This document shows positions 28,777 through 38,086 of a stretch of DNA of 64,000 nucleotides, piece after piece. Within the stretch, counting starts at the first letter, position 1; each line of letters opens with the position of its first letter. Where the stretch lies: NCBI RefSeq assembly GCF_009811655.1, contig NZ_BGJX01000006.1, forward strand, positions 1 to 64,000. Reading direction: 5' to 3'. The notes beneath the pieces were generated by a model. That model did not search any database and was not told the origin of the DNA. It worked only from the letters and a program-made list of their open reading frames with translations. The translations under genes and the position numbers were made by a program. Source of the stretch: Methylosinus sp. Ce-a6. GTDB taxonomy: Bacteria > Pseudomonadota > Alphaproteobacteria > Rhizobiales > Beijerinckiaceae.

Positions 28777-28834
28777 TGTTCGATATGCCGAACAATTTGT
28801 TCGGCAACATCGGCGGCTGAGAGGAGAGTGTCAA
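28777..28834 (-). promoter_or_regulatory. metXW promoter with perfect operator-like palindrome
   Basis: On the minus strand TTGACA (28834-28829) is followed after 17 bp by GATGTT (28811-28806). Touching the -10 box is a perfect palindrome, TGCCGAACAA and TTGTTCGGCA around one base (28786-28806). A third half-site TGTTCG at 28777-28782 extends the array. The sequence does not resemble the SAM-II riboswitch common upstream of alphaproteobacterial met genes, so a repressor protein is the likelier control. Confidence 0.6.
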
Positions 28835-28857
28835 GGCCTTGGGCGTCCCGAGGCGGC

Positions 28858-29832
28858 TCACCGCGTCGTCGGCTTGGGCGGCCCGGCGAAGGCCTGAGGC
28901 GGCAGGGCCGGATCGAAGCGGGCCGAGGCCGCCCTGGTCTCGATGGTCTTCGCCGGCTCGCTGAAGCGGCGCGCTTGCGTCGTCGTCGCCTCGCGGCGGC
29001 GCGTGGGCCGCGCCTCGACCTTGCGGACGATCGGCCGTTTCGCCGGAGCGGCGATGCTGGCCACTGTCGCCGGCGCCGCGGGCCGCTCGCCAGCGGCCGG
29101 CGTCGGGATCGGAGCGTCCACGCCGTTGCGCGCGGCCTCGACGACGCGCTCGACATTGGCGGCCTCGGTGGCGCGCAGCCGCGAGAACCAATCGGCGAAT
29201 TGCTGCTCGGTGACGCCCTTGCGGCAGACGCGCAGCCGGATCGAGGCCGGAATCTCGTCGCCGCGCACGATCGTCGTGGCGGCGGCGTCGGGGCGAGCGA
29301 CGGCGCGCAGATCGTCGACCCATTGCCAGGCGAAGGCGCAGCGCACGCCTTCCGGCCCCGGCCCGACGGCGAGGCCGAAGGGGCCGAGCTGGTTGCGCAG
29401 CGGCTTCGTCACGATGCGCATTCGCGTCGTCGGAAAGCGCAGCGCGAGCTCCTGACGCACGCCCTCCTCCGTCGGCTTGCCCATCGGAATTTCGCCCGCG
29501 CGGCCGCTCCCGGCCGGCTGGACGCGAACATCGATCGTCAGCTCGTTCCAGCCCTTGCCCATTATGGCGCGGTCGAGCGCGACGCTCTGACGCCAGCCAT
29601 TGGCGTAGCGGCGCTCCTCGAGGCCGCCGCGCACGCGCGCTTCGGCCGGCAACGTCAAAATGGACGCGGCGCCGCTGCGCGCCTCGACGCCCTGCGCCGA
29701 CGGCGTTCCGGCGGTGGCGCCGACCGGCGTCGGATCGACGGCGAGAGGGCCCCGCGTCGGCATCGTCGAGCAGGCGGAGAGGCCGAGAGCGAGCATCGAG
29801 AGCGGCGGCGAATGTCGGAAAAAACAGCTCAT
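28858..29832 (-). CDS. bcsN: Cellulose biosynthesis protein BcsN (lipoprotein)
   Basis: A 324-residue exported protein at the end of the bcs operon. The lipobox LGLSACS near residue 20 predicts a lipid-anchored periplasmic protein. A central folded domain with REWVDDLR-like text (WQWVDDLRAVARP) and a proline/alanine/arginine-rich tail follow. Size, position and lipoprotein nature match BcsN of class III (Agrobacterium-type) cellulose operons. I chose the ATG at 29832 with GGAG 8 bp upstream; the longer frame is arginine-rich. Its molecular role is not known. Confidence 0.75.
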   Translation of the reverse strand: MSCFFRHSPPLSMLALGLSACSTMPTRGPLAVDPTPVGATAGTPSAQGVEARSGAASILTLPAEARVRGGLEERRYANGWRQSVALDRAIMGKGWNELTIDVRVQPAGSGRAGEIPMGKPTEEGVRQELALRFPTTRMRIVTKPLRNQLGPFGLAVGPGPEGVRCAFAWQWVDDLRAVARPDAAATTIVRGDEIPASIRLRVCRKGVTEQQFADWFSRLRATEAANVERVVEAARNGVDAPIPTPAAGERPAAPATVASIAAPAKRPIVRKVEARPTRRREATTTQARRFSEPAKTIETRAASARFDPALPPQAFAGPPKPTTR

Positions 29833-29851
29833 GACGAAATCTCCAAAAGGA

Positions 29852-31942
29852 TCAACGGGTCTGGCTCTGCTTGGACGTCGGCAGCGAGAGCACGGCGGCG
29901 ATTTCCGGCGGCGGCGGAGCGGCGCCGTAGCGCGTGCGGGGCGCCATCGCCGTCGCGACATGTTCGGCCGCGGCCGCGGTGAGCTTTGTCGCGGCGTCGG
30001 CCTTCTGCTGACCGATCCAAGCCGGATCGGCCTCCTGATTGGCCCATTGCGTGCCGATGGGCGCGACCTGCTCCGAGGCCGGCGGCCAGGTCGCGAGATC
30101 GACGGCGTTCCAGCCGGGCGAGAGGAGAAAGCCGTAACGCTCCGAGGGCATGGGGCCGACGCCGGGCACGCGCCGCGCGACCAGCGGCGCCTTGCCGGGC
30201 GTCGGCTCCGGCCGCAGTCCGACGGGCGCGGCGACCGGAACGGGCGCCGGCGGGACGGAGGCCGAGCGCGATGTGACGACTGACGGCAGAGGCTGAAAGC
30301 GCAGCGGATTTTCCGCCGTCACAGCGATCGGGAATTTGCCGCGCACGGCTTTCAGCACGCGCTCGCGCCGCTGCGCCTGCGCCGCCATTTTCGCGGCGTC
30401 GGGCGTCGTCGCTTCTTTCTTGTCGGCCTCGATGCGCAGGCGGTCGCGCTCGGCGGCGAGCGCCGGGCCGGCCGGCCCCGGCACGACATAGCCGGCCATT
30501 CTCACCGCCGGCCCATGCGCCTTGGCGGCGACGCGCGAGTCGCAGGGGAAGGGCGGATGATAATAATCATCCGGGAACAAGAGCTCGACGAGCTTTGGGA
30601 ACAGCCCGTCATAGCGGTTGATGAGCTCCAGCGCCGCTTTCTCCATGCGCAGGCGCTTGAGCGTCAGCACATAGCCATAGACGGTCGCCTCCTTCGGAAA
30701 CCAGGCGACGGCGCGCTCGAACCAGAAACGCGCGACGTCGAACTGGCAGGAATTATAGGCGTACCAGCCGACGCCCTGCGCGCCTTCGCCCGAGGCCGTT
30801 TCGATCGTCACCGCCGCATAGCGGGCGAGCCGCGCCGGCTCGACATAGGGCGGCGTCTCCTGAGAGAGATCGCGCTCCAAGAGATCGAGAAACAAAATGG
30901 CGTTGTTCACGAGCGGCGCGCGCCAGGCGTAGGAGACCTCCTCCGCCTCGCGGCGCAGATCGAGCGCGCGCAGCGTATGGGCGAGGCCATGCGCGACCAT
31001 CGCGTCGCCGCCATTCTCGATCGCGGCCTTGAAGGATTCGAGCGCCGCGTGGAAATCGCGGCGCTTATAGCGCAGCCAGGCGACGAGGCCGAGCTGCGGC
31101 GGCGCGCGCCTGAGGCTGGCGAAGCTCGCGAAGCGCTGCAGCTCTTGTTCCGAGATATCGTCCTTGCGCTCGTCGCGCAGCACCGCGACGATGCGCGCGC
31201 GGGTGATGTCCACCGCGACGGCCGCGAATTCGTCATCCGGCCCTTTCGAGCTCTTGCGCGCCTCGGCGAGCAGCGCCTCGACATCGCTCATATGCAGCGT
31301 GGCCATCGCCTTCTGCATCGTGGCGAGGCGAATATGCTCGTCCTCATTGGAGGCGAAGATCGATTTATAGACCTCGACCGCCTCGCTGAGCTGCCCCGTG
31401 CGCGCGAAGGCCTCGGCGATCGTCCATTGCGCCTCGACATCGGCGTTGGCGACGAAGAAGCGGCTGTCGCGCGCGAATGAGGCGATGTCGAGCCAGCGCC
31501 CCTCGCGCCAGAAGGCGAAGATCGTATTGCGCTGCTCCTTCTGCTCGAGCTTGCGCATCAGATCTTCCGATGGGCGCCAGCCGGGCATGTCCTTGCGGCG
31601 GGCGGCGATCGTCTCGCGCAATTCGTCGAGCTTGTCGGCGGCAAAGAGCTCCCACAGCCCGCCCTCGTCGACATCGCCGCGGCGCGGGCCGTAGAGATCG
31701 GCCGGCGGCTCGAAATTGGGATAGAGGCGCCGCAGCCGCGAGAATTCGGCGCGAACGCGCGCGCGCTGATCGAGCGCGGCGTAATAGCGCAAGGCGAGAT
31801 CGTCCGGCTTGTCGCGATCGGCGGACGCCGGGGCGACGAGAACGGATTGCGGATCGGCGCCTTCGGCGCACAGCGCGGAAGAAGCCGACGAGAGGACGAG
31901 GGCCGAGGCCGCGGCGAGGAGGACTCTCAATTGGCGAGACAC
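29852..31942 (-). CDS. bcsK: Cellulose biosynthesis TPR protein BcsK
   Basis: A 696-residue periplasmic protein with signal peptide (RQLRVLLAAASALVLSSASS...ALCA). Helical repeats of TPR type follow, for example WTIAEAFARTGQLSEAVEVYKSIF and ARFWFERAVAWFPKEATVYG. The last 200 residues are proline- and alanine-rich. In class III bcs operons BcsK replaces the TPR/outer-membrane protein BcsC; no beta-barrel domain is visible here. The start is GTG at 31942 with GAGG 8 bp before it, overlapping the bcsZ stop by 16 bp. Confidence 0.78.
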   Translation of the reverse strand: MSRQLRVLLAAASALVLSSASSALCAEGADPQSVLVAPASADRDKPDDLALRYYAALDQRARVRAEFSRLRRLYPNFEPPADLYGPRRGDVDEGGLWELFAADKLDELRETIAARRKDMPGWRPSEDLMRKLEQKEQRNTIFAFWREGRWLDIASFARDSRFFVANADVEAQWTIAEAFARTGQLSEAVEVYKSIFASNEDEHIRLATMQKAMATLHMSDVEALLAEARKSSKGPDDEFAAVAVDITRARIVAVLRDERKDDISEQELQRFASFASLRRAPPQLGLVAWLRYKRRDFHAALESFKAAIENGGDAMVAHGLAHTLRALDLRREAEEVSYAWRAPLVNNAILFLDLLERDLSQETPPYVEPARLARYAAVTIETASGEGAQGVGWYAYNSCQFDVARFWFERAVAWFPKEATVYGYVLTLKRLRMEKAALELINRYDGLFPKLVELLFPDDYYHPPFPCDSRVAAKAHGPAVRMAGYVVPGPAGPALAAERDRLRIEADKKEATTPDAAKMAAQAQRRERVLKAVRGKFPIAVTAENPLRFQPLPSVVTSRSASVPPAPVPVAAPVGLRPEPTPGKAPLVARRVPGVGPMPSERYGFLLSPGWNAVDLATWPPASEQVAPIGTQWANQEADPAWIGQQKADAATKLTAAAAEHVATAMAPRTRYGAAPPPPEIAAVLSLPTSKQSQTR

Positions 31943-33069
31943 GACGAATACCTCATTTGCGCGGCGAGCAGCGCCAGCAGATGCAGAGTGGCGGGATAAT
32001 AGTCTTCATTCGCCTTGGGCGCGGCGAAGTCGGCGGGGAGCTTGGCGCCGTCGACGACGCAGGCGACGAGAGCGGCGATGGAGGCGATGCCGCCGCCGCC
32101 GAACTGGCCGACATCCTTGCCCGAGGCGACGTCGACGATCGGCGGCGTCTCCTTGGCGCGCCGCGCCCAGGCGAGGAAGGGCGCGTAATGGGCGCGGTCG
32201 CCGACGCCGGCCCAGGCGAGATAGAGCGGAATGCGCACGGCGTTATAGGCGAACTCCGGCGCGAAACCTTCGGCCGGCCGCGCCCGCCAGCCTTCGAGCG
32301 CGATCCAATCGGCGGGCAGCGCCTGCGGCGTCGGCCGCGCCGCCTCGAGCAGATCGAGCCCTGTCTGGGCGAGGCCCGCCCAATCGACCTCCGGCGCGAC
32401 GCTGTCGAGCCGCGCAAAGGCCGGGAAGACGTAATAGGAAAGATTCACGACGGGCCCGTCGGCGCGGTCCGAGGCGTTGAAGCCCGCGACCGCCGGCAGC
32501 AGCAGCGCGCCCATCTTCGTCTTGAACAGCACCGCCTTGCGCGAGAGCTCCACGGCGATGCGCCGCGCCGCCATGCGAAACGGCAGATCGTCCCAATAAT
32601 CGGCGGCTTCCGCGAGCGCCCAGGCGATCAGGAGATCGCCGTCGGAGGCGTTGTTCATATCGCCGACGGCGGGACGACGCTGCGGATCGAAACGCCAGGC
32701 GACGAGCTCGTCGTTGCGCACCATGAGATTGGCGCGCGTCCAGCCCCACAGCCTCTCGAAGGTCGGCCGATCATTGGCGGCGACGGCGAGCAGCATGGCG
32801 TAGCCCTGCCCCTCGCTGTGGCTCACCTGATCATTGGCCGTGTCGATGACGCGGCCCTGCTCGGCGATGAAGCGTTTCTTATAGGCGGCCCATACGGCGG
32901 GCGATTTGAGCGCGCCGCCGAGCTTGATCTTATGAGCGTCGAGCGAGAGCGGAGCGCCGATCGCCGCGGCGATCTCGGCGAGGGGCTCGGCGCGCGCCGC
33001 AGCCGGCGCGAGGGCGACGGCGAGGACGAGCGCGGCGAGGGCGGCGGCGGCGAGACGCCGGAGCTTCAT
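31927..33069 (-). CDS. bcsZ: Cellulase BcsZ (GH8 endoglucanase)
   Basis: Periplasmic endo-beta-1,4-glucanase of 380 residues that trims nascent cellulose. The signal peptide is RRLAAAALAALVLAVALAPAAARA. The GH8 motif SHSEGQGYAMLLAV contains the proton-donor glutamate, and NNASDGDLLIAWALAEA the conserved aspartate. AGGAGAACAAG precedes the ATG at 33069. It overlaps bcsB upstream by 4 bp and bcsK downstream by 16 bp. Confidence 0.92.
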   Translation of the reverse strand: MKLRRLAAAALAALVLAVALAPAAARAEPLAEIAAAIGAPLSLDAHKIKLGGALKSPAVWAAYKKRFIAEQGRVIDTANDQVSHSEGQGYAMLLAVAANDRPTFERLWGWTRANLMVRNDELVAWRFDPQRRPAVGDMNNASDGDLLIAWALAEAADYWDDLPFRMAARRIAVELSRKAVLFKTKMGALLLPAVAGFNASDRADGPVVNLSYYVFPAFARLDSVAPEVDWAGLAQTGLDLLEAARPTPQALPADWIALEGWRARPAEGFAPEFAYNAVRIPLYLAWAGVGDRAHYAPFLAWARRAKETPPIVDVASGKDVGQFGGGGIASIAALVACVVDGAKLPADFAAPKANEDYYPATLHLLALLAAQMRYSSCLAN

Positions 33070-35699
33070 CTTGTTCTCCTTCCGACATTGCGCGTCAGCC
33101 ATCGCGCCGAAGCGGCGAAGAGCGCGGCGACGAGAACGGCGAGACCGACATAGACGGTCGGGTGCAGCGACATCCAACCGGCGGCGATGAGCCTCAGATT
33201 GCCGAAGGAGAGCGGACGCGTGACGATGAAGCGCGGATTGTCGGCGGGCGTCGCCGCGACTGTGGCGCTCGTCATGTCGAGCATGGCGAGCGAGCCCTGC
33301 ACGCGGCGCGACACGCGCGGATCGACGAGGCAGGCGGAGGCTTCCGCGAGCGTCGCGGCGTTGGGCGCGGTGACGATGGTCCAGACGTCCTTCGCCGTAT
33401 CGCCGGCGATCGTCTGGCTCATCGCCAGCGAGGCCTGCGCGGAGGCGACGCGGTCCGCGGCCTCCGCCTCGAAGCCGGCGCGCACCCATTGCGCGGCGTC
33501 GGCGACGCGCGCCGCGCTCCAGGCGCCGGCCACGCGCAACCGCTCCACGACGCCATAGCCCCAGCGTCCCTCGCGGCGCAGATCGTCGCGCCATGCCTCG
33601 AGCAGATCCTGCTCGCCCTCGCCGCGCTCGACGCCTCTCCTCACCGAGCCGACCGGCGCGAAATCGACGCGCTCCGCCTCGCCCGCCGGGGCGGGCGCGC
33701 TCAAGGCGGTGATCGTGCGCTCGAGCAGATTGCGCGGCGCATAGCAGGCCATGGGAAAATTACGCTGCAGCACGAAGCGATTGCGCGCGGCGATCTCGAG
33801 CTGCGACAAGCGCTTCTCGGAGGCCTTGCGACGATCGGCGGTCAAATGCGGACCCCAGGCCTCGCGCAGCATGTCGGCCGGCATGTCGAGCCGCCGCAGC
33901 AGCGCGGCGTCGAAGGAATCGAGCGGCGCGACGGCGAGCGTCGGCCCCTGGCCTTCGGCGGGCGGCGCGTCGACGATCTCGAAATCGATCGGTCGGCCGG
34001 CGGCGATGGCGAAATGGGCGACGATCGTCGCCGCCGCGCCGACGGCGTCGGACTCGAGCGAGGGCAGATAGAGCTTCGGCCGTCCCTTGGCGCCGGCGTA
34101 GGGGAAACCGCCGCTCGCCGTCACCGCGAGATCGGGCATTCGCGCGATTCGGGCGATCGGCGGCAGCTCGATCTCCGTCTCGTCGAGGAAGAGAAAGCGC
34201 TTGGCCGCGCGCAGCGAAGCGAGCGGATCGCAATCGACGTCCTGGCGCGTCGGCGAATGCGCCTCGATCTCGATGCGATTGAGGCCGGCCTTCAGAAAGC
34301 CGAGCGGCAGCGGCAGCGGATTGTCGCGGAAGACGTCGCCCGAGCTTTTCAGCAGAATGAGGCTCACCGCCGTGCGCTCGTCGATCTTGACGACGATCTG
34401 CGCATCGGAGTCGAGCCCGGCCGCATAGCCGCCGGCGAGGCGCAGCAGCGCATTGCCGTAATCCGCCGCATAGAAATCCGGCGGCATGACGATGTTGAAG
34501 GCGGCGCGGTAGAGACGGCCGGTGAATTCCTCGCTGGCGACGCCGAGATCGCGCAGCTTCACCTTGCGTCCGCCGTCGAGCCGATAGCCGGGGAAGGCGG
34601 CGGCGGCGCGCAGCCCCTGCGGCGAGCCCTTGGGCGCCGGCGAGACGAGCAGGCGGCGGATCGCCTCGTCCACTTGCGCCGAAGTCGCGCCGGTCACGAC
34701 GACGCCGGCGCGCCGGCCGGGCGCCGCCGGCAGCACGAAAGCGCGCGGCTCGTTCATAGGACCGACGCGCGAGAGATCGACTCGGCCGGCGAGCTCGGCG
34801 GCGGCGCCGACGAAGAGATTGACGCCATAGCGGCCGGGAGCGGCAGGGCCCGCGTCGACGACCGGCTGCTCGAAGCGTCCGGCGAGCGAGATCGCCTGCG
34901 CCGCGCGCAACATGCGCTCGATCTCGAAAGGCTTGGCGTTGGCGCCGAGCACGGCGCGGATCGGCAGCGCGCCCTGCTCGTCCGGCGGCAGCGCGCCGAG
35001 ATCGGAAAGGCTCGTGACGCCGGGATCGTCCTCCGGCAGCACGAGGCCGGTCTCGGTCGGATCGATCTGCGTCCACAATTCGTATGTAGCCTCGAGCGAG
35101 CAATCGACGCGATGGCGCTGATTGGTGGAGATGCGCACCGAATTGAAGCCCGGCCGCATCACGCCCGGCGGAATGTCGAAGACGATGGTCTCGACCTCCT
35201 GCACGGCGCGGATCGGCGTGTCGCCGATCGTCTGATCATTGATCGTCAGGGTGAGCGCGGAAGCTTCCGGCATCACCGACACGGCGGCGAGATAGCCGAT
35301 GCGAAATTGCAGGCGCCGCGAAGCCTGCGCCTCGGTGACATAGATCGGCCACTCGGAAGCGCCGACCTCGCCGGCGAGGCGATAGCCCTGAATATTATTG
35401 GTGAGATGGCGCAGCATCGCGCCGGCGATGGCGGGCCGCGGCGCGAGAGGCGCAACGGGCGGCGGCGAAGCGGCGGGGACGGCGGCGACCTCGACGCGCG
35501 ACTGGCGCGCGGAAAAACGCGCGGGGATGATCGGCTGAAGACCGGAGGCCTCCGGCCTCGGTCTGTCGACTGCGAAATGGAACAGCTGCTCTTGCGGCGC
35601 TGTCGTGAAGATCGCCTGGGCGCCGACCGCGATCGGCGTCAGCGCCGTCGTGGCGGCGAGCATGGCGGCGAGGATTCGGAACTGCATTTTGGCGCCCAT
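33066..35699 (-). CDS. bcsB: Cellulose synthase periplasmic subunit BcsB
   Basis: An 877-residue periplasmic subunit that guides the glucan chain from BcsA. It has an N-terminal signal (LAAMLAATTALTPIAVGAQA), then alternating carbohydrate-binding-like and ferredoxin-like domains. A C-terminal membrane anchor is seen at YVGLAVLVAALFAASARWL. Either ATG at 35699 or 35687 could be the start; neither has a strong ribosome site. The gene is 30 bp after bcsA and overlaps bcsZ by 4 bp. Confidence 0.9.
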   Translation of the reverse strand: MGAKMQFRILAAMLAATTALTPIAVGAQAIFTTAPQEQLFHFAVDRPRPEASGLQPIIPARFSARQSRVEVAAVPAASPPPVAPLAPRPAIAGAMLRHLTNNIQGYRLAGEVGASEWPIYVTEAQASRRLQFRIGYLAAVSVMPEASALTLTINDQTIGDTPIRAVQEVETIVFDIPPGVMRPGFNSVRISTNQRHRVDCSLEATYELWTQIDPTETGLVLPEDDPGVTSLSDLGALPPDEQGALPIRAVLGANAKPFEIERMLRAAQAISLAGRFEQPVVDAGPAAPGRYGVNLFVGAAAELAGRVDLSRVGPMNEPRAFVLPAAPGRRAGVVVTGATSAQVDEAIRRLLVSPAPKGSPQGLRAAAAFPGYRLDGGRKVKLRDLGVASEEFTGRLYRAAFNIVMPPDFYAADYGNALLRLAGGYAAGLDSDAQIVVKIDERTAVSLILLKSSGDVFRDNPLPLPLGFLKAGLNRIEIEAHSPTRQDVDCDPLASLRAAKRFLFLDETEIELPPIARIARMPDLAVTASGGFPYAGAKGRPKLYLPSLESDAVGAAATIVAHFAIAAGRPIDFEIVDAPPAEGQGPTLAVAPLDSFDAALLRRLDMPADMLREAWGPHLTADRRKASEKRLSQLEIAARNRFVLQRNFPMACYAPRNLLERTITALSAPAPAGEAERVDFAPVGSVRRGVERGEGEQDLLEAWRDDLRREGRWGYGVVERLRVAGAWSAARVADAAQWVRAGFEAEAADRVASAQASLAMSQTIAGDTAKDVWTIVTAPNAATLAEASACLVDPRVSRRVQGSLAMLDMTSATVAATPADNPRFIVTRPLSFGNLRLIAAGWMSLHPTVYVGLAVLVAALFAASARWLTRNVGRRTR

Positions 35700-35729
35700 T
35701 TTTTGGAGTATGTCTTGCGGGAAAAGGAA

Positions 35730-38018
35730 TCAGACTTTTTCGTTTCTGGAAGAGAGACCAGGCTTGATGGCGGGCGCCGCCTCGCGCTCCGCCGGCGCTC
35801 GCAGACGCGGCTGGCGGCGGCCGAAGATGGCGGAGAGATCGGCGAATGGCGGCGGCTCGCGCAGCGCGGCCTCTCCGGAGCGCGGGCGCAGATAGGCGAA
35901 GGCGCGCAGCGGCTCGATCACGCCCCACCAGAGAAACTGCGCCGTGCCGGCGATGACGCCCTTGTGATTGCGGCGCGCAGCGACGAAACGCTCGAGCGCC
36001 GTCGCGTCGCCATACATCAGATCGGCGAGCGCCAGATGATCCTGCGGCCGCGACAGCGCGAAGGCGACGTGGCGGCGCCCATCCGGCGCGACGCTCACGA
36101 TGCGCGCGCAAAGACTTGGATGGCGCGCCGCGTCGACATAGGAGTCGATGAAGAGCCGTCCCTCGGACGTCGTCGCGGCGGCGAGCGCTCTGGCGTCGGC
36201 CTCGGTCGCGGCGCGCAGACGGCAGCCGGTCGCCGAGACCTCCTCTATGGCGACGCGTATATGCGCATCGCCCAGAACCAGCGCGCCGCGCCGCTCGATC
36301 GCAAGGCGCGGATGCGACTCACGGCGGCGCCGCTCCGTCACGGCGCCGAGCGCGACGCCGGCGGTGACGAGATTGAACATGTTCCACAGGCCGACGAAGA
36401 CCATGAGCTGCCGCACGCCCGGCTCGGCGACGTAACGGTAGGCGGCGACGGCGGCGCCGATCGCGAGCAGGCCGTAGATCGCGAAAAAGGGCCAGGCCAA
36501 TTCGGAGAGGCGGTCCTGCGTCTGCGTCGAGCCTTTCGCCGTCACGCGGAAGGAAGGGCTGCGCGGGCGCAGAAAGACGGAAAGTATCGCCTTGGACAGA
36601 AACACGCCCTGGCAATATTCATAGAGTTCCGACACCCAGGGCCAGCGCACCGAGCCGAACAGATAATTCTGCAGCATCGCATTCACGACGACATAGGTCG
36701 CGGTATAGGCGATCGCCTCTTCTATGTTGGAGACGAAGATCTTCACATCGAAGAGGATGAAGGCGAGCGGCGCCAGCATGAAGACGAGGCGCGGGAAGGG
36801 AAAGAACCAGAAGCTCATGCTCGATAGATAGCCGAGCCGCTGCAAGGGCTCGAGGCCGCGCTGCAGGAGCGGGTTGCGCAGCAGGAAAATCTGCAGCATT
36901 CCCTGGCACCAGCGCACGCGCTGGCCGATGAAGGAGGCGAAGCTCTCCGGCTGCAATCCGGCGACGAGCGGCTTGTCGACATAGACGCTGGTCCAGCCCT
37001 GCGCATGAAGCTCGAGCGCCGTCTCGCAATCCTCGGTGACGGAGACTCCGGAGAATCCGCCGGCCTCGTCGAGCGCGGCGCGGCGCAGCAGCGCGGCGGA
37101 GCCGCAGAAGAAGGCGGCGTTCCACTTGTCGAGGCCGCGCTGCATGACGCCGTAGAACATCTCGTTCTCCGACGGCATGCGGCGGAAGGTGCGCAGATTC
37201 TGCTCGATCGGATCTGGATTGAGGAAGACATGCGGCGTCTGCACGAGGAAGAGCCGGTCGTCCTCGAAGAAATAGCCGATCGTCTCGCGCAGGAAGGAGC
37301 GGAAAGGCGCGTGATCGGCGTCGAGCACGACGACGACCTCGCCGGAGACATGCTCTAGCGCATTGTTGAGATTGCCGGCCTTGGCGTGCTCGTTGCGCTC
37401 TCTGGCGAGATAATGGCAGCCGAGCGCGGCGCAGAGCTTCTGCAAGGCGGCGCGTCTCTCCTCGGCGCGCGCGGCGAGCCGCGGATCGGGGTCGGCGCAT
37501 TTCTCATCCGTGCCGCCGTCGTCGAGCAGGAAGACGTTCAGACGATCGGCGGGATAATCCATGGATTTCGCCGCGGCGAGCGTCGTCGCCAGAATGGAGG
37601 CGTCCTCGTCATAGCTCGGCACGAGAACGTCGACGGCGGGCAGCGCCTCGTCCTCGATCAGCGGCGCCGGCTCGCGCGTCAGCGGCTCGGCGTTGACGAC
37701 GAGGGTGAGGAACAGCATCGCCACGCAATAGAGCTCGGCGGCGAGCAATATCGCGCCGCAGCCGAAACCGACGGGATCGGCGAGCGGCGGCAGAGTGGAA
37801 GTGACGCGCCAATAGACATAGCGCAGCACCACGAAGAGCGCGAGCGCGATGAAGAGCTGGCGCGATTCCGCGCCGCGCGAGAACCGCCATAAGAAGGCGA
37901 GCAGGAAGATGACGGAAAGGCTCGTCGCCAGCTGCGCCTGCACGCTCACGGGCTGCGTGGCGAGAGCGACGGCGATAACGCCGAGAAAGAGAAAGCAGAG
38001 AAAACGCAAAGTCGACAT
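35730..38018 (-). CDS. bcsA: Cellulose synthase catalytic subunit BcsA (UDP-forming)
   Basis: GT2 synthase of 762 residues in the inner membrane. The catalytic series is complete: DVLVPSYDED, LDADHAPF, the TED motif in SVTEDCETAL, and the finger motif QRVRWCQGM. Hydrophobic spans flank it on both sides. The C-terminal PilZ domain is present but off-consensus. The arginine stretch reads ERRRRESHPR, without a clean RxxxR. The second motif reads EVSATG where D or N is usual at the first position. I chose ATG at 38018 (GAAGG 7 bp upstream) over a TTG at 38036. Confidence 0.94.
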   Translation of the reverse strand: MSTLRFLCFLFLGVIAVALATQPVSVQAQLATSLSVIFLLAFLWRFSRGAESRQLFIALALFVVLRYVYWRVTSTLPPLADPVGFGCGAILLAAELYCVAMLFLTLVVNAEPLTREPAPLIEDEALPAVDVLVPSYDEDASILATTLAAAKSMDYPADRLNVFLLDDGGTDEKCADPDPRLAARAEERRAALQKLCAALGCHYLARERNEHAKAGNLNNALEHVSGEVVVVLDADHAPFRSFLRETIGYFFEDDRLFLVQTPHVFLNPDPIEQNLRTFRRMPSENEMFYGVMQRGLDKWNAAFFCGSAALLRRAALDEAGGFSGVSVTEDCETALELHAQGWTSVYVDKPLVAGLQPESFASFIGQRVRWCQGMLQIFLLRNPLLQRGLEPLQRLGYLSSMSFWFFPFPRLVFMLAPLAFILFDVKIFVSNIEEAIAYTATYVVVNAMLQNYLFGSVRWPWVSELYEYCQGVFLSKAILSVFLRPRSPSFRVTAKGSTQTQDRLSELAWPFFAIYGLLAIGAAVAAYRYVAEPGVRQLMVFVGLWNMFNLVTAGVALGAVTERRRRESHPRLAIERRGALVLGDAHIRVAIEEVSATGCRLRAATEADARALAAATTSEGRLFIDSYVDAARHPSLCARIVSVAPDGRRHVAFALSRPQDHLALADLMYGDATALERFVAARRNHKGVIAGTAQFLWWGVIEPLRAFAYLRPRSGEAALREPPPFADLSAIFGRRQPRLRAPAEREAAPAIKPGLSSRNEKV

Positions 38019-38086
38019 GGCGACGCCTTCGAGCAAAGTCGGTTTGAAACTGTCGCGGCCGAAAAAGATGCGAGCGGTCGTGGAAT

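Noticed and set aside
28765-28857. SAM-II riboswitch upstream of metX
   Set aside because: I could not find its conserved pseudoknot sequence; instead a promoter and DNA palindrome fill the gap.
33162-36827. Very long plus-strand ORF (over 1200 codons) opposite bcsB/bcsA
   Set aside because: Arginine/histidine/alanine-rich text with no domain; it is the antisense shadow of high-GC genes on the minus strand. The same holds for long frames at 9014-11401, 6141-7901, 3862-5652, 16364-18259 and 61196-63454.
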